This document shows, piece after piece, positions 55,922-64,000 of a stretch of 64,000 nt of DNA; position 1 is the stretch's first letter, and each line of letters starts with the position of its first letter. The stretch comes from Burkholderiaceae bacterium. Lineage in GTDB: Bacteria; Pseudomonadota; Gammaproteobacteria; Burkholderiales; Burkholderiaceae_C. Made by a program: the position numbers and the translations under genes. The notes beneath the pieces were generated by a model. It was not told the origin of the DNA. It made no database searches and worked only from the letters and a program-made list of their open reading frames with translations. The DNA lies in the NCBI GenBank assembly GCA_017856435.1, contig JAFMFB010000004.1:1-64000 (forward strand), read 5' to 3'.

Positions 55922-55972
55922 GGATCAGTCTCCTTGACTTGCGCAATAAGTTGAGGGCGATTACAGGATGAA

Positions 55973-56788
55973 TTAATAGTGGCGGGGCGCTTCGCGCTTG
56001 ATACCCAGTCCCATGTTCATGGGCGCGTCGACCAGCAATTCCATGGAGTGTCTCTTTTGCTGCTCGGGGTCATCACGGGTCTGAAGAGGCAGATTTTCTG
56101 CAGTGCCGTTGGCCTCAGAAACACGCTTTTCGTAAGCAGCGGCCGGCTTGAAGAACATATGGGCAAACTTGGACCAGGGAACACCGGCGAACAACACAAT
56201 GGTTGCCAGAATGTAAAGAGCAAACAGGATCCCCACGCCGCCGCCCGTGGCAGCCCAGATCAGGCCCAGCGTGGTGCTGATCAGCAGGGACAACACAAAA
56301 AGATCAGCCTTCATCAGGCGCCAGGGTGAACGGCCCTCTGCAGCCACGTCAACCCGGATAAAGAACCAGAACCAGTAACCGCCCACGCAGACCATCAGGC
56401 CGCCAAGCCACCAGAGTTGGGCCCAACCTGCACCCGCCGCCTGGTCAAACACCAGCATGACGGTTGCCAGCACGTAAAAAACGAAGCCGTACATGCCCAG
56501 CAGGTGGGCGATACGACGACGCTGATTGCAGAACTCGCCAGAGGCGAGCACATCCACCACAGCGGTCTTTACGGCAATCGACACCAGTTCGCCACCCTCG
56601 ACCGGGCGGGTGCCTGCCTGCTTGGATTTGCGAAAGTTTTCGAAGAAGTAGCGGGCACTTCCCTTGTGAATGACGTCGAACAGCGTACCTGCCACGACAA
56701 GAATAAACATCAGAATCACAAAGCCCTGCATCAGGCCAGGTGAGATAGAAGCAGAAATCGAGGCAAAAGGATTGGTTGCAAACATCAT
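55973..56788 (-). CDS. aprM: AprM, membrane anchor of adenylylsulfate reductase
   Basis: A 271-residue membrane protein with five to six transmembrane segments (about residues 18-40, 95-115, 128-148, 165-185, 190-210). Histidines that may ligate haem lie in RRIAHLLGMYG and in KFAHMFF. The AprMBA gene order is the one found in many sulfur-oxidising Beta- and Gammaproteobacteria lacking QmoABC. Either of two adjacent ATG codons could be the start. The 220 bases upstream, up to the phosphodiesterase gene, show no ACCCAT palindrome. Confidence 0.9.
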   Translation of the reverse strand: MMFATNPFASISASISPGLMQGFVILMFILVVAGTLFDVIHKGSARYFFENFRKSKQAGTRPVEGGELVSIAVKTAVVDVLASGEFCNQRRRIAHLLGMYGFVFYVLATVMLVFDQAAGAGWAQLWWLGGLMVCVGGYWFWFFIRVDVAAEGRSPWRLMKADLFVLSLLISTTLGLIWAATGGGVGILFALYILATIVLFAGVPWSKFAHMFFKPAAAYEKRVSEANGTAENLPLQTRDDPEQQKRHSMELLVDAPMNMGLGIKREAPRHY

Positions 56789-57008
56789 CTTGTCTTCCGG
56801 GTTGTAGTTACATCGGTGCAGTTCAGCCCATTTTTTGGGGAGAGCAGCGATGGTCAGCTTGACACATCATCTTTCATTCTACAAGTGCCAAACTGACCAA
56901 ACGCCAAAAAAAATCTATGGCCTTATAAGTATCCTTAGCTTCTTGAGGTGGGCGTCGCAGCTTGGGGGTTCCGAGTTCTCAGATACTGGATTTTTTTCGC
57001 AGGCAATT

Positions 57009-57524
57009 TCAAACTGGGGGCACCGGCCGGATTTCAAACTGCAAAGTCTGCAGATCAGCCAGCATCCAGGTGGGAGGCCCGCCCAGCCCTGCAACTGTGC
57101 CCGGGTTGAGTAGCCAGGTCATCCCACCCAGAATCGTTGGCTGCTGGTGCACCGATGCAGTATGGTCATGGCCGCAACAAACGATGTCGTAGTCGCCGGT
57201 ACAAGCAAGGCCGCGTGCGTAGTGTGGGTAATGGGTTGCAAACAACCGCTGACCGGCAAGCTTCAGGTTGGCATCAGCGCCATGGTACTGAATCTGCCCT
57301 TTGGACTCCTGGCACAAACGCCACAACGCCTGCCAATCGCCCAAATTGTTGCCGTGGACCAGGTGCACGGGCAACCCCAACCCCAACAGTGGTCGCAGAG
57401 TCATCGCACCGATCAGGTCCCCGCAATGCAGTACGGCCTGGGCACCCGCTTGAATTCCATCTTTGACCGCTGCAGCCAGCATGGGCGCGCGGTCGTGGCT
57501 GTCGGAAACGATACAAATTTTCAT
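57009..57524 (-). CDS. YfcE/MJ0936-type metallophosphodiesterase
   Basis: A 171-residue calcineurin-like phosphoesterase. Metal-binding motifs are ICIVSDSHDR at 3-12, LHCGDLIG near 34, VHGNNL near 56, THYPHYARG near 96 and CGHDHTASVH near 116. Family enzymes act on phosphodiesters in the cytoplasm. It is a lone gene upstream of apr on the same strand, separated by 220 bases. Confidence 0.87.
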   Translation of the reverse strand: MKICIVSDSHDRAPMLAAAVKDGIQAGAQAVLHCGDLIGAMTLRPLLGLGLPVHLVHGNNLGDWQALWRLCQESKGQIQYHGADANLKLAGQRLFATHYPHYARGLACTGDYDIVCCGHDHTASVHQQPTILGGMTWLLNPGTVAGLGGPPTWMLADLQTLQFEIRPVPPV

Positions 57525-57742
57525 TTTTTTAATGTCTGCGGTGATTAGCTATTCCGTCAGTTCGAATGATCTGGAGATTCTGCCAGCCAGCCCATGAACT
57601 CTGCTGAAACGTCCCTAGGGGTATGTACGGATGCGGGGCGGGGTCAGCAAGTTCAGAATGATTTCGGCTCAGAAAATGAGCTGATGAACGCGTTCATCCA
57701 TTTTTCACTTGTAGTTCCCTTGAAGTTTAGGAGATCGGATTG

Positions 57743-58198
57743 ATGTTTTTTGCAAATTCCAAACAACTCACATTGGCTGGCGCTGAAAAAATATGCGAGA
57801 CCGCCATTGAAGGCGCACGAAAAGAAGGGCTGGCAATCAGCGTCGTTGTGGCCGATGGGGGGGGAAATGTCATTATGGCAAAGCGAATGGATGGTGGTCG
57901 GTTCCATACCATTCATTCTTCAACGACCAAAGCAACTTGTGCTGCCTCAAACAAGCGGATGACGACTTCCCAGGGCGCTGTGGGCCAGGATCTTGATACC
58001 TCCCATGCCATTGGCCTAGCATTGGCCGCGGGACCTCAGCGCTGGACTGCCATGGAAGGTGGCGCCCCCATCATTGTCGATGGCGAATGCATCGGTGGGG
58101 TCGGAGTTTCCGGCGGCAACTGGAATGCGGACGCAGAACTTGCCAAGGCAGCAGTTGAGTCCATTGGTGCTGCGGTGCAAATGCCGGCAAAAAAATAA
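57743..58198 (+). CDS. HbpS/GlcG-family haem-degrading-like protein
   Basis: A 151-residue GlcG/HbpS-domain protein (ISVVVADGGGNVIMAKRMDGG near residue 33, and PIIVDGECIGGVGVSGGNWNADAELAKAAV near 108). Such proteins are often cytoplasmic partners of catabolic operons and of unknown activity. ATG at 57743 follows TAGGAG; it begins a three-gene cluster with an oxidoreductase and a Bug-type binding protein. Confidence 0.82.
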   Translation: MFFANSKQLTLAGAEKICETAIEGARKEGLAISVVVADGGGNVIMAKRMDGGRFHTIHSSTTKATCAASNKRMTTSQGAVGQDLDTSHAIGLALAAGPQRWTAMEGGAPIIVDGECIGGVGVSGGNWNADAELAKAAVESIGAAVQMPAKK

Positions 58199-58225
58199 TC
58201 CCACCCTGACAAGAAAGAAATCAAA

Positions 58226-59239
58226 ATGGAATTTGAACCGATCAATGTTGCCTGTATTGGCATGGGCTGGTGGTCTGATGTTCTGGCAGACGCCATGGTG
58301 CGTTCCGGAAAGCTGAAGATCAAATCCTGCTACACACGCTCTGAGGATAAAAGACAAGCCTTCGCAAAAAAATACAACTGCCTGCCAATATCGAGTTACG
58401 AAGAAATCCTGGCTGACAAGTCCATCGATGCCATCGTCAATACAACGCCCAACAATGTTCATCTTGAAACCACCCAACAGGCCGCCGCGGCCGGCAAGCA
58501 TGTTTTTCTGGACAAACCTATTGCTAACACACTGGCTGAAGGTCGCGCCATCACTGAGGCATGCCGTAAAGCGGGCGTGGTCCTGGCCCTGGGCTACCAG
58601 CGCCGCCGCGAAAGTCAATTTCGCTGGATCAAACAGCAAATTGATGCGGGCGTATTTGGTCGGCTGGTGAACGCAGAGGCCAATATCAGCAGGGACCGTC
58701 TGGGCAAGATCGACCTGAGTTCTTGGCGCTATCAGGCCAGCGGAATGCCCGGCGGCGTGATGCTGCAAATTGGCGTTCACTATATTGATGTTCTGGAATA
58801 CCTGATCGGGCCCATCAAGTCTGTCAGTGGCCAACTGGCGCAACTGGTGCTTCCGGGTGACAACCCTGACGTGGCCAGCCTGATCCTGCAGCACGAAAAC
58901 GGCGCCCTATCGACTGTGAATGCCAGTTATGCCTCAGCTTCCGAAAACTATGTCATGAACATTTACGGCAAGGAAGCCAGTGCCTATTACGACCTGCATG
59001 GTGGTTTGCGGTTCGTCAAAAGGGGTACCGAAAAAGCCGAGGCTGTACCCTTTACCAAGAATGACACCTTTGTCGACGAGTTGGAAGAGTTTGCTGCTGC
59101 AGTCCGTGGGAAATGTGTGCCCGAAACCGGCGGTGAGTACGCAACACGCTCATTGGGCGTTGTTCGTGCAGGCGTTCTCTCTGCCAAAGAAGGCCGAAGA
59201 GTTGAGTTGTCGGAAATCCTGAATGATCCCAATGCATGA
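58226..59239 (+). CDS. Gfo/Idh/MocA-family oxidoreductase
   Basis: A 337-residue NAD(P)-dependent dehydrogenase. The Rossmann motif is IGMGWWSD at 11-18 and the catalytic-region motif is DKPIANTLAEG near residue 94 (the EKP equivalent). The C-terminal domain contains GGVMLQIGVHYIDVLEYL. Members reduce or oxidise sugars and phthalate-type substrates; here the substrate is unknown. It is 27 bases after the HbpS-like gene. Confidence 0.87.
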   Translation: MEFEPINVACIGMGWWSDVLADAMVRSGKLKIKSCYTRSEDKRQAFAKKYNCLPISSYEEILADKSIDAIVNTTPNNVHLETTQQAAAAGKHVFLDKPIANTLAEGRAITEACRKAGVVLALGYQRRRESQFRWIKQQIDAGVFGRLVNAEANISRDRLGKIDLSSWRYQASGMPGGVMLQIGVHYIDVLEYLIGPIKSVSGQLAQLVLPGDNPDVASLILQHENGALSTVNASYASASENYVMNIYGKEASAYYDLHGGLRFVKRGTEKAEAVPFTKNDTFVDELEEFAAAVRGKCVPETGGEYATRSLGVVRAGVLSAKEGRRVELSEILNDPNA

Positions 59240-59259
59240 ATTATTAGGAGAATTTGAAC

Positions 59260-60243
59260 ATGAACATCCATTCATCTCGAAACAAGTTGTTGACTTTCTT
59301 CTTGGGCGTGCTACTAAGCCTCGGCTCTTTCAGCGCCTTGGCCCAGGCATCGAATAAAAGCGCGAACCCCTTAGAGCTAGTTGTCATATTCCCCGCTGGG
59401 TCGTCTGCAGATGTTGTCGCCCGGATACTGGCCGAGGGCATGGCCAAATACCTTGATCAACCAGTACCGGTCATCAACAAACCCGGTGGTGGCGGCGCTA
59501 TCGGCTACAAATATGTTGCAGCGACCAAGCCTGACGGTCGAACCATGGTCTGGAATTCCAATTCGGTTTCAACGACCCATTACGGCGGGATGATGGACAT
59601 TGATTACAAAGCTTTCGATCCGGTTGCGCGCGCCACGATAGAACTACCGGCGGTGGCAGTTCAAGCCTCCTCACCCTGGAAAACACTGAAAGAATTGATC
59701 GACTACGCCCGCGCCAATCCGGGGCGTCTGAAAGTTGGCAATTCGGGCACGGGAAGTCATACCCATATGGCGGTTGCTTCGTTGTTCGAGGCAGCCGGCG
59801 CCAAGGTTCTCGATGTGCCATTTGGCGCCAGTCAGGTTGTAACCAATTTATTAGGCGGACATGTTGATGCGATTGTTCAGTTACCCGGCGCCGTCTCATC
59901 GCATGTCAAGAGTGGCAACCTGCGAGTCTTGGCCATCCTCGGTTCAAAGCGGGATCCGGTGTTTCCAGATGTTCCAACCGTCGCAGAACTTGGAATCCCT
60001 TTAACGGCGATGGACTTGTGGCGAGGCATTGCGGTGTCCAAGGGAACTCCACCTGCCACTTTGTCGCGTCTTGAAAAGGCCATTGAATTCTCAGTCCAAA
60101 GGCCGGAGTTTGTTGCAGCCGGTCAGAAATTTGGCTTTCTTCCCGCCTTTATGCCATCAGCAGACTTTGGTCAGTTGATTGCCAGCGAAGATACCCAGAT
60201 CTCGCGTCAAATGGATCAGCTTGGACTCAAGAAAAAACAATGA
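59260..60243 (+). CDS. Bug/TctC-family tripartite tricarboxylate substrate-binding protein
   Basis: A 327-residue periplasmic protein with a signal peptide (LLTFFLGVLLSLGSFSALAQA). TctC features are LVVIFPAGSSADVVARILAE near residue 40 and NKPGGGGAIGYKYVA near 75. Such proteins are very numerous in Burkholderiales. ATG at 59260 follows TTAGGAG. No TctA/TctB permease is adjacent. With the preceding oxidoreductase it suggests uptake and oxidation of an organic acid. Confidence 0.9.
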   Translation: MNIHSSRNKLLTFFLGVLLSLGSFSALAQASNKSANPLELVVIFPAGSSADVVARILAEGMAKYLDQPVPVINKPGGGGAIGYKYVAATKPDGRTMVWNSNSVSTTHYGGMMDIDYKAFDPVARATIELPAVAVQASSPWKTLKELIDYARANPGRLKVGNSGTGSHTHMAVASLFEAAGAKVLDVPFGASQVVTNLLGGHVDAIVQLPGAVSSHVKSGNLRVLAILGSKRDPVFPDVPTVAELGIPLTAMDLWRGIAVSKGTPPATLSRLEKAIEFSVQRPEFVAAGQKFGFLPAFMPSADFGQLIASEDTQISRQMDQLGLKKKQ

Positions 60244-60372
60244 ATCAAAGTCCACACCACTGATTTGACAGGCATCTGGTGGGCGTTGTGGCAGATGGTT
60301 ATATGGATATGAGAAAAATGTAGTTTGCACTTTCATCTCTATCGAACAGAATGACGCCAAGGAGTTGTTTCC

Positions 60373-60762
60373 ATGGACCATCTGACCCCACAACAAGCAT
60401 TTGACGAACTACAGAAAAGCCCCAATGCGCTGATGATCGACTGCCGGACCGAGTTTGAGTACTACTACATCGGCCATCCGACCGAAGCAGTCAACATTGA
60501 ATGGAACAGAGGCATCGAGTTCGAGGTCAACTCCCATTTTTGCGACCAGGTGTTGCGTATGGCCGGCCGCAAGGACCGACAGATTATCCTGATCTGCCGA
60601 AGCGGCAAGCGCTCTGTCGATGCCGGGCTGGAGCTGGAAAAAAACGGGTTTACCAATGTCAGCAATGTTCTTGAGGGTTTTGAGGGCGAGCTCGACAAGG
60701 AACACCACCGCGGCACGCTGGGTGGATGGCGCTTGCGCGGTTTGCCTTGGCGTCAGATCTGA
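60373..60762 (+). CDS. Single-domain rhodanese sulfurtransferase
   Basis: A 129-residue rhodanese with active-site loop CRSGKRS (Cys75) and the CDC25-like signature DCRTEFEYYYIGHP at 23-36. It would carry persulfide sulfur in the cytoplasm; no signal peptide is present. In a sulfur-oxidation region it could supply TusA/DsrEFH, which is inferred. The next 243 bases (60763-61005) contain no clear feature. Confidence 0.88.
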   Translation: MDHLTPQQAFDELQKSPNALMIDCRTEFEYYYIGHPTEAVNIEWNRGIEFEVNSHFCDQVLRMAGRKDRQIILICRSGKRSVDAGLELEKNGFTNVSNVLEGFEGELDKEHHRGTLGGWRLRGLPWRQI

Positions 60763-61005
60763 ATTTCAGCGCACTTTTCTGACCGCTCTCCGAGCGAGCT
60801 GCCTCAAGGATCGAACCCGTCAGTCAGGTAGAACATCGGCCTAATTCAACCGCCCTAAGAGTCAATGGGTCACTGGGTTTACCGGGCCCGACGGACGCCG
60901 CATGCCCTAAGGGTTGTCGGACAGAATATCCTGTGCACCACGATCAACTGATTCAAGCTTCCCAATTTTGGTCCGGGCTACCGATAATTTTTCAACCGCT
61001 CTACG

Positions 61006-61737
61006 ATGAACCCCTCCCTCGTCAAAGCCTTCACCCCAACCGGCACCTTGCGTGCCTCGATCAATTTGGGTAATCCGATATTGGCCAACAAGAACCCTGC
61101 CAATGGTCAGCCAGTTGGCGTTTCGGTTGATCTGGCACGTGCCTTTGCCGACAGATTGGGCGTAGGGCTAGAACTGGTGGTGTTTGACACCGCTGGCAAG
61201 TCGGTGGAGGCGGTTCGCCAGGAGCAGGCTGACATTGGATTTTTTGCGATTGACCCGCTGCGAGGTCAGGAGATCGCCTTCACGCCACCCTATGTGTTGA
61301 TTGAAGGCTGCTACCTGGTGCGTCAAGATTCCACGCTTCAGAACAATGACGAGGTCGACCAGCCCGGTCGACGCATTACCGTGGGGGCGGGCAGCGCCTA
61401 CGACCTCCATCTCAGTCGTGAAATCAAGCAGGCCCAATTGGTGCGAGCTCCGAGCTCACCGGCCGTGGTACCGACTTTCCTGACGCAAAACCTGGATGTC
61501 GCTGCGGGGGTCAAGCAGCAACTCGAGATGGATGCAAGCCAGCATCCCAACCTGCGCTTGCTGCCAGGCCGTTTCATGGTGATCCGTCAGGCCATGGGCA
61601 CACCCCGCAGCCGCGGCCAGCAGGCCGCTGAAGCGCTGGCGGCTTTTGTGCAAGAGCAGAAGGCCTCTGGATTTGTGGCGGCGTCACTGGCTCGGCATGG
61701 CATCCAAGGCGCCACCGTTGCGGGTCCGAACGACTAA
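61006..61737 (+). CDS. Family 3 solute-binding-like protein without a signal peptide
   Basis: A 243-residue SBP_bac_3-type domain: VGVSVDLARAFADRLGVGLELVVFD near residue 38, then ADIGFFAIDPLRGQEIAFTPPYV and AAGVKQQLEMD. The start MNPSLVKAFTPTGTLRASIN lacks any hydrophobic leader, so the protein is probably cytoplasmic and not part of an ABC importer. It is possibly a ligand-binding sensor or an enzyme of the cyclohexadienyl dehydratase type. No partner genes are adjacent. Confidence 0.78.
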   Translation: MNPSLVKAFTPTGTLRASINLGNPILANKNPANGQPVGVSVDLARAFADRLGVGLELVVFDTAGKSVEAVRQEQADIGFFAIDPLRGQEIAFTPPYVLIEGCYLVRQDSTLQNNDEVDQPGRRITVGAGSAYDLHLSREIKQAQLVRAPSSPAVVPTFLTQNLDVAAGVKQQLEMDASQHPNLRLLPGRFMVIRQAMGTPRSRGQQAAEALAAFVQEQKASGFVAASLARHGIQGATVAGPND

Positions 61738-61770
61738 GTCAAACCCCTCGCAGTCTTTCGTCGGCTAACA

Positions 61771-61785
61771 TACCCATTCGGAGTA
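61771..61785. promoter_or_regulatory. Imperfect palindrome upstream of sulP
   Basis: TACCCATTCGGAGTA, within a longer CATAC...GTATG inverted pair (61769-61787). It contains the TACCCAT heptamer shared with sites at 49602 and 63737 and lies 102 bases upstream of sulP. Confidence 0.42.
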
Positions 61786-61887
61786 TGGACAGGCCGCTGA
61801 TTTTTTTATGCAATCAGGTGTGGCCAGGCAAGCAAGGCCGGCCGCCCTTCGGACTTGCATAAGTCACCAAAAATTGCATCGCCCTTC

Positions 61888-63708
61888 ATGATCAAGATTG
61901 ATTCCAGCTTATTGCTCAAACTTTTGCCATTCTTGAAATGGCCACGCTTGACCAACCAATCTGTCAAGCTGGACGCCTCCGCCGGGCTGACAGGCGCCAT
62001 CATTGTTCTCCCTCAGTCCATTGCTTTTGCCACCATTGCGGGCATGCCACCCCAATACGGACTCTATGCCGCCATGGTCCCGGCAGTTATTGGCGCGCTT
62101 TGGGGCTCCAGCTGGCACATGGTGACCGGACCCACCACCGCCATCTCAATCGCCGTCTTTGCCTCGATCAGCGGGCTGGCAACCCCAGGCAGCCAGGAGT
62201 TTGTTGATCTGGCCCTGACACTCACTCTGTTGGTAGGGCTGATACAGCTGATCATGGGTGCAGCAGGACTGGGCGCCCTGGTCAATTTCATCTCACACAC
62301 AGTCATTGTCGGGTTCACCACAGCAGCTGCCTGCCTGATCGCGGCCAGTCAGATAGGCACCTTTTTAGGAATCGACATACCGCGCGGCACAGCGTTTCAC
62401 AATGTTCTGATCCATGCCGTAACCCACTTATCCAGCCTGAATATCTGGGTGGTTCTTGTGGGCGTGGTCACTCTTGTGTCGGGTCTGTTATCCAAACGCT
62501 ATCTGCCGAAATTTCCCAGCATGATCGCCGCATTGCTGGTAGGAGGCGTGGTCGCTGCCATCTTGAATCTGACTCTGGGTGCGCAGCGCACCGGCATTGC
62601 GACGGTTGGCATCATCCAAACCACTCTGCCGCCGCTGTCGATTCCAGACTTTTCTCTGAACGCCATCAGCGCCATGCTGTTGCCGGCCATCATTGTCTCG
62701 ACCCTGGCGCTCACCGAGGCAGTTGCAATTGCGCGCTCCATTGCCAATTTGTCGGGCCAGCGCATCGACAACAATCAGGAATTCATCGGACAAGGACTGT
62801 CCAACCTGGTGGGCAGCTTCTTCTCCTGCTACACCGCCAGTGGCTCCTTCAACCGTAGTGGCCTGAACTACACCTCGGGCGCGGCCTCGCCCCTGTCGGC
62901 AATCTTCTCAGCGCTCTTTTTGGTAGCCATTGCCATGTTTGCCGCACCCCTGGTGGCTTTTATCCCGATACCTGCGATTGCCGGGCTTCTTTTCATCGTG
63001 GCCGCATCGCTGATCAACTACCACCAGGTTGCCCATATCCTGGTACGCCAGCCACAAGAGCGCATTGTCTTTCTGATGACCTTTGTGGGCACCCTGGTTG
63101 ACTTTGAAAGAGGCCTGTTGCTGGGCATTTTGACTTCACTTTTTTTCTATCTCTTTCGCACGTCGCAGCCGCCCATCACTGAAAAAGCTCCCAACAAGGA
63201 AACCCTGGGTCAACCTATCCGAAGCTTGGTAACGGTGACCCCGCTGACCCCTGTCTGCCCCCAAGTCGCCATGCTCGAACTGCAAGGCTCGATCTACTTT
63301 GGCGCAGTTGGGCATGTCCGCCATCATCTCAGTGCGGTGGATGCGACTGACCCGCGCCGCAAATGGGTGCTGCTATTGGCCCGCGGCGTGAATTTCATTG
63401 ATTTTGCAGGCGCTGAACTGCTTGGTGATGAAGCCAAACGACGGCACGATCTGGGTGGCGGTCTGTATCTGGTAGGTGCTCCTCCCCAAGTTCACCAGTC
63501 AATCGAACGCGCAGAGCAGACCCAGTACATTGGCACCAAACGAATTCTGACCCACAAAAGTGATGCACTGGCCGCTGTCTATCCCAAGCTCGATAGCAAC
63601 ATCTGCCGTCACTGCACCCAGCGGGTGTTCGAGGAATGCCAGATGCATTTGCCCAATGGTGAGTTGCGTTCGAGCGATCCCAGTGCCAGTGCAGCCATCA
63701 GCACCTGA
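61888..63708 (+). CDS. SulP-family anion (sulfate) transporter
   Basis: A 606-residue membrane protein with about a dozen hydrophobic segments. The SulP signature LTGAIIVLPQSIAFATIAGMPPQYGLY is near residues 34-60, and a C-terminal STAS domain runs from about residue 460 (VAMLELQGSIYFGAV, NFIDFAGAELLGDEAK). The tail has CRHCTQRVFEEC. Members carry sulfate, bicarbonate or other anions; in a sulfur-oxidising context it may export sulfate or import bicarbonate. ATG at 61888 is preferred over a TTG at 61855. Confidence 0.9.
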   Translation: MIKIDSSLLLKLLPFLKWPRLTNQSVKLDASAGLTGAIIVLPQSIAFATIAGMPPQYGLYAAMVPAVIGALWGSSWHMVTGPTTAISIAVFASISGLATPGSQEFVDLALTLTLLVGLIQLIMGAAGLGALVNFISHTVIVGFTTAAACLIAASQIGTFLGIDIPRGTAFHNVLIHAVTHLSSLNIWVVLVGVVTLVSGLLSKRYLPKFPSMIAALLVGGVVAAILNLTLGAQRTGIATVGIIQTTLPPLSIPDFSLNAISAMLLPAIIVSTLALTEAVAIARSIANLSGQRIDNNQEFIGQGLSNLVGSFFSCYTASGSFNRSGLNYTSGAASPLSAIFSALFLVAIAMFAAPLVAFIPIPAIAGLLFIVAASLINYHQVAHILVRQPQERIVFLMTFVGTLVDFERGLLLGILTSLFFYLFRTSQPPITEKAPNKETLGQPIRSLVTVTPLTPVCPQVAMLELQGSIYFGAVGHVRHHLSAVDATDPRRKWVLLLARGVNFIDFAGAELLGDEAKRRHDLGGGLYLVGAPPQVHQSIERAEQTQYIGTKRILTHKSDALAAVYPKLDSNICRHCTQRVFEECQMHLPNGELRSSDPSASAAIST

Positions 63709-63736
63709 GCCGGACGCGACACCCCACGCCCAGGCC

Positions 63737-63751
63737 TACCCATATGGGTTA
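63737..63751. promoter_or_regulatory. Palindrome upstream of tusA, first of two
   Basis: TACCCATATGGGTTA; ACCCATATGGGT (63738-63749) is a perfect 12-base palindrome. It includes the NarL-type heptamer TACCCAT and lies 139 bases upstream of tusA. Confidence 0.5.
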
Positions 63752-63758
63752 TGACCAG

Positions 63759-63774
63759 TTACCCCTAAAGGTAA
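63759..63774. promoter_or_regulatory. Palindrome upstream of tusA, second of two
   Basis: TTACCCCTAAAGGTAA, with arms TTACC and GGTAA perfectly inverted around six bases. TACCCCT also fits the NarL heptamer TACYNMT. The centre is 23 bases from that of the first palindrome, about two helical turns, as expected for adjacent dimers. Confidence 0.45.
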
Positions 63775-63890
63775 TGGACGCCGCGAGTCTTCAACCCCAA
63801 AAATGGTTGCCCTACTTGCTTAGAATGGTCTTTCTATGCAAGGCTATTGCTGCTCAGTTATTCAACCACCGGGAATCCTAGGAGTCACCC

Positions 63891-64000
63891 ATGAACTTTG
63901 ATAAAGAATTTGATGCCTCGGGCTTGTCCTGTCCGCTGCCTATTGTCAAAACCAAAAAAGCGCTAGCCGACATGGGATCGGGCCAAGTGTTGCGCGTCCT
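63891..64000 (+). CDS. tusA: Sulfur-carrier protein TusA (3' end beyond window)
   Basis: The first 36 codons of a TusA/SirA-family protein are present, starting MNFDKEFDASGLSCPLPIVK. The CPxP motif holds the persulfide-bearing Cys. In sulfur oxidisers TusA passes sulfur from rhodanese and DsrE2 to DsrEFH. The ribosome-binding site CTAGGAG precedes the ATG. Further rhd/tusA/dsrE2 genes may follow outside the window. Confidence 0.9.
   Translation, partial: MNFDKEFDASGLSCPLPIVKTKKALADMGSGQVLRV

Noticed and set aside
56830-56845. CCCATTTTTTGGGG upstream of aprM as a member of the ACCCAT palindrome set
   Set aside because: The spacing between the arms is seven bases instead of about two to four and the outer TA bases are missing.

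Overview
The window is a chromosomal segment of a betaproteobacterium, most likely Burkholderiales close to Comamonadaceae. The left third carries the housekeeping order gph-ubiG-ompA-gyrA-serC-pheA-tyrA-aroA/cmk-rpsA-ihfB-lapA-lapB-hldE-hldD, including the fused aroA-cmk gene, which I know from that group. This taxonomic call is from gene order and protein character, not from a database search. No rRNA, tRNA, insertion sequence or CRISPR array was seen.

Positions 1-17,500 hold the core genes, with a small orphan antitoxin-like gene (1523-1876) beside ompA. Positions 17,500-27,100 are ordinary accessory metabolism: an acyl-CoA synthetase-like gene, a ComEA-like protein, a fused 5-oxoprolinase/hydantoinase, a divergent TRAP transporter (dctPQM) and a CrcB/Fluc fluoride channel.

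From 27,100 to the right end the window is a sulfur-oxidation region. The dsr operon (34,024-47,605, plus strand: dsrABEFHCMKLJOPNR, then a siroheme methyltransferase) encodes the reverse-acting dissimilatory sulfite reductase, its DsrEFH/DsrC sulfur-relay proteins, the DsrMKJOP membrane complex and the DsrL oxidoreductase. dsrEFH and dsrL mark it as the sulfur-oxidising type. Sulfite made by DsrAB would go to APS by AprMBA (53,574-56,788, minus strand) and then to sulfate plus ATP by Sat (49,888-51,060). A SulP anion transporter and the start of tusA lie at the right end. A NarL/NarX-like two-component pair (47,643-49,567) and a LysR regulator (51,223-52,122) flank sat.

The least explained part is a ten-gene minus-strand operon (27,141-33,736) divergent from dsrA. 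It encodes a Cas6/Cmx6-like protein with no CRISPR array, a DsrC paralogue that has lost both redox cysteines, a TauD-type dioxygenase, an HTH/coiled-coil/ferredoxin/FNR-like fusion, a LexA-fold protein without the catalytic lysine, and five uncharacterised proteins. Many of its genes overlap by 4 to 14 bases, so it looks like one translationally coupled unit. I regard it as the best candidate for an undescribed system, probably an accessory or regulatory module of reverse-Dsr sulfur oxidation.

A second new observation is a shared imperfect palindrome, roughly ACCCAT-NN-GGRTA, in the dsr divergent promoter region and upstream of the sensor kinase/sat, sulP and tusA. Its left half fits the NarL heptamer, and the response regulator in this window has a NarL-like recognition helix, so these sites may define a local sulfur-oxidation regulon.
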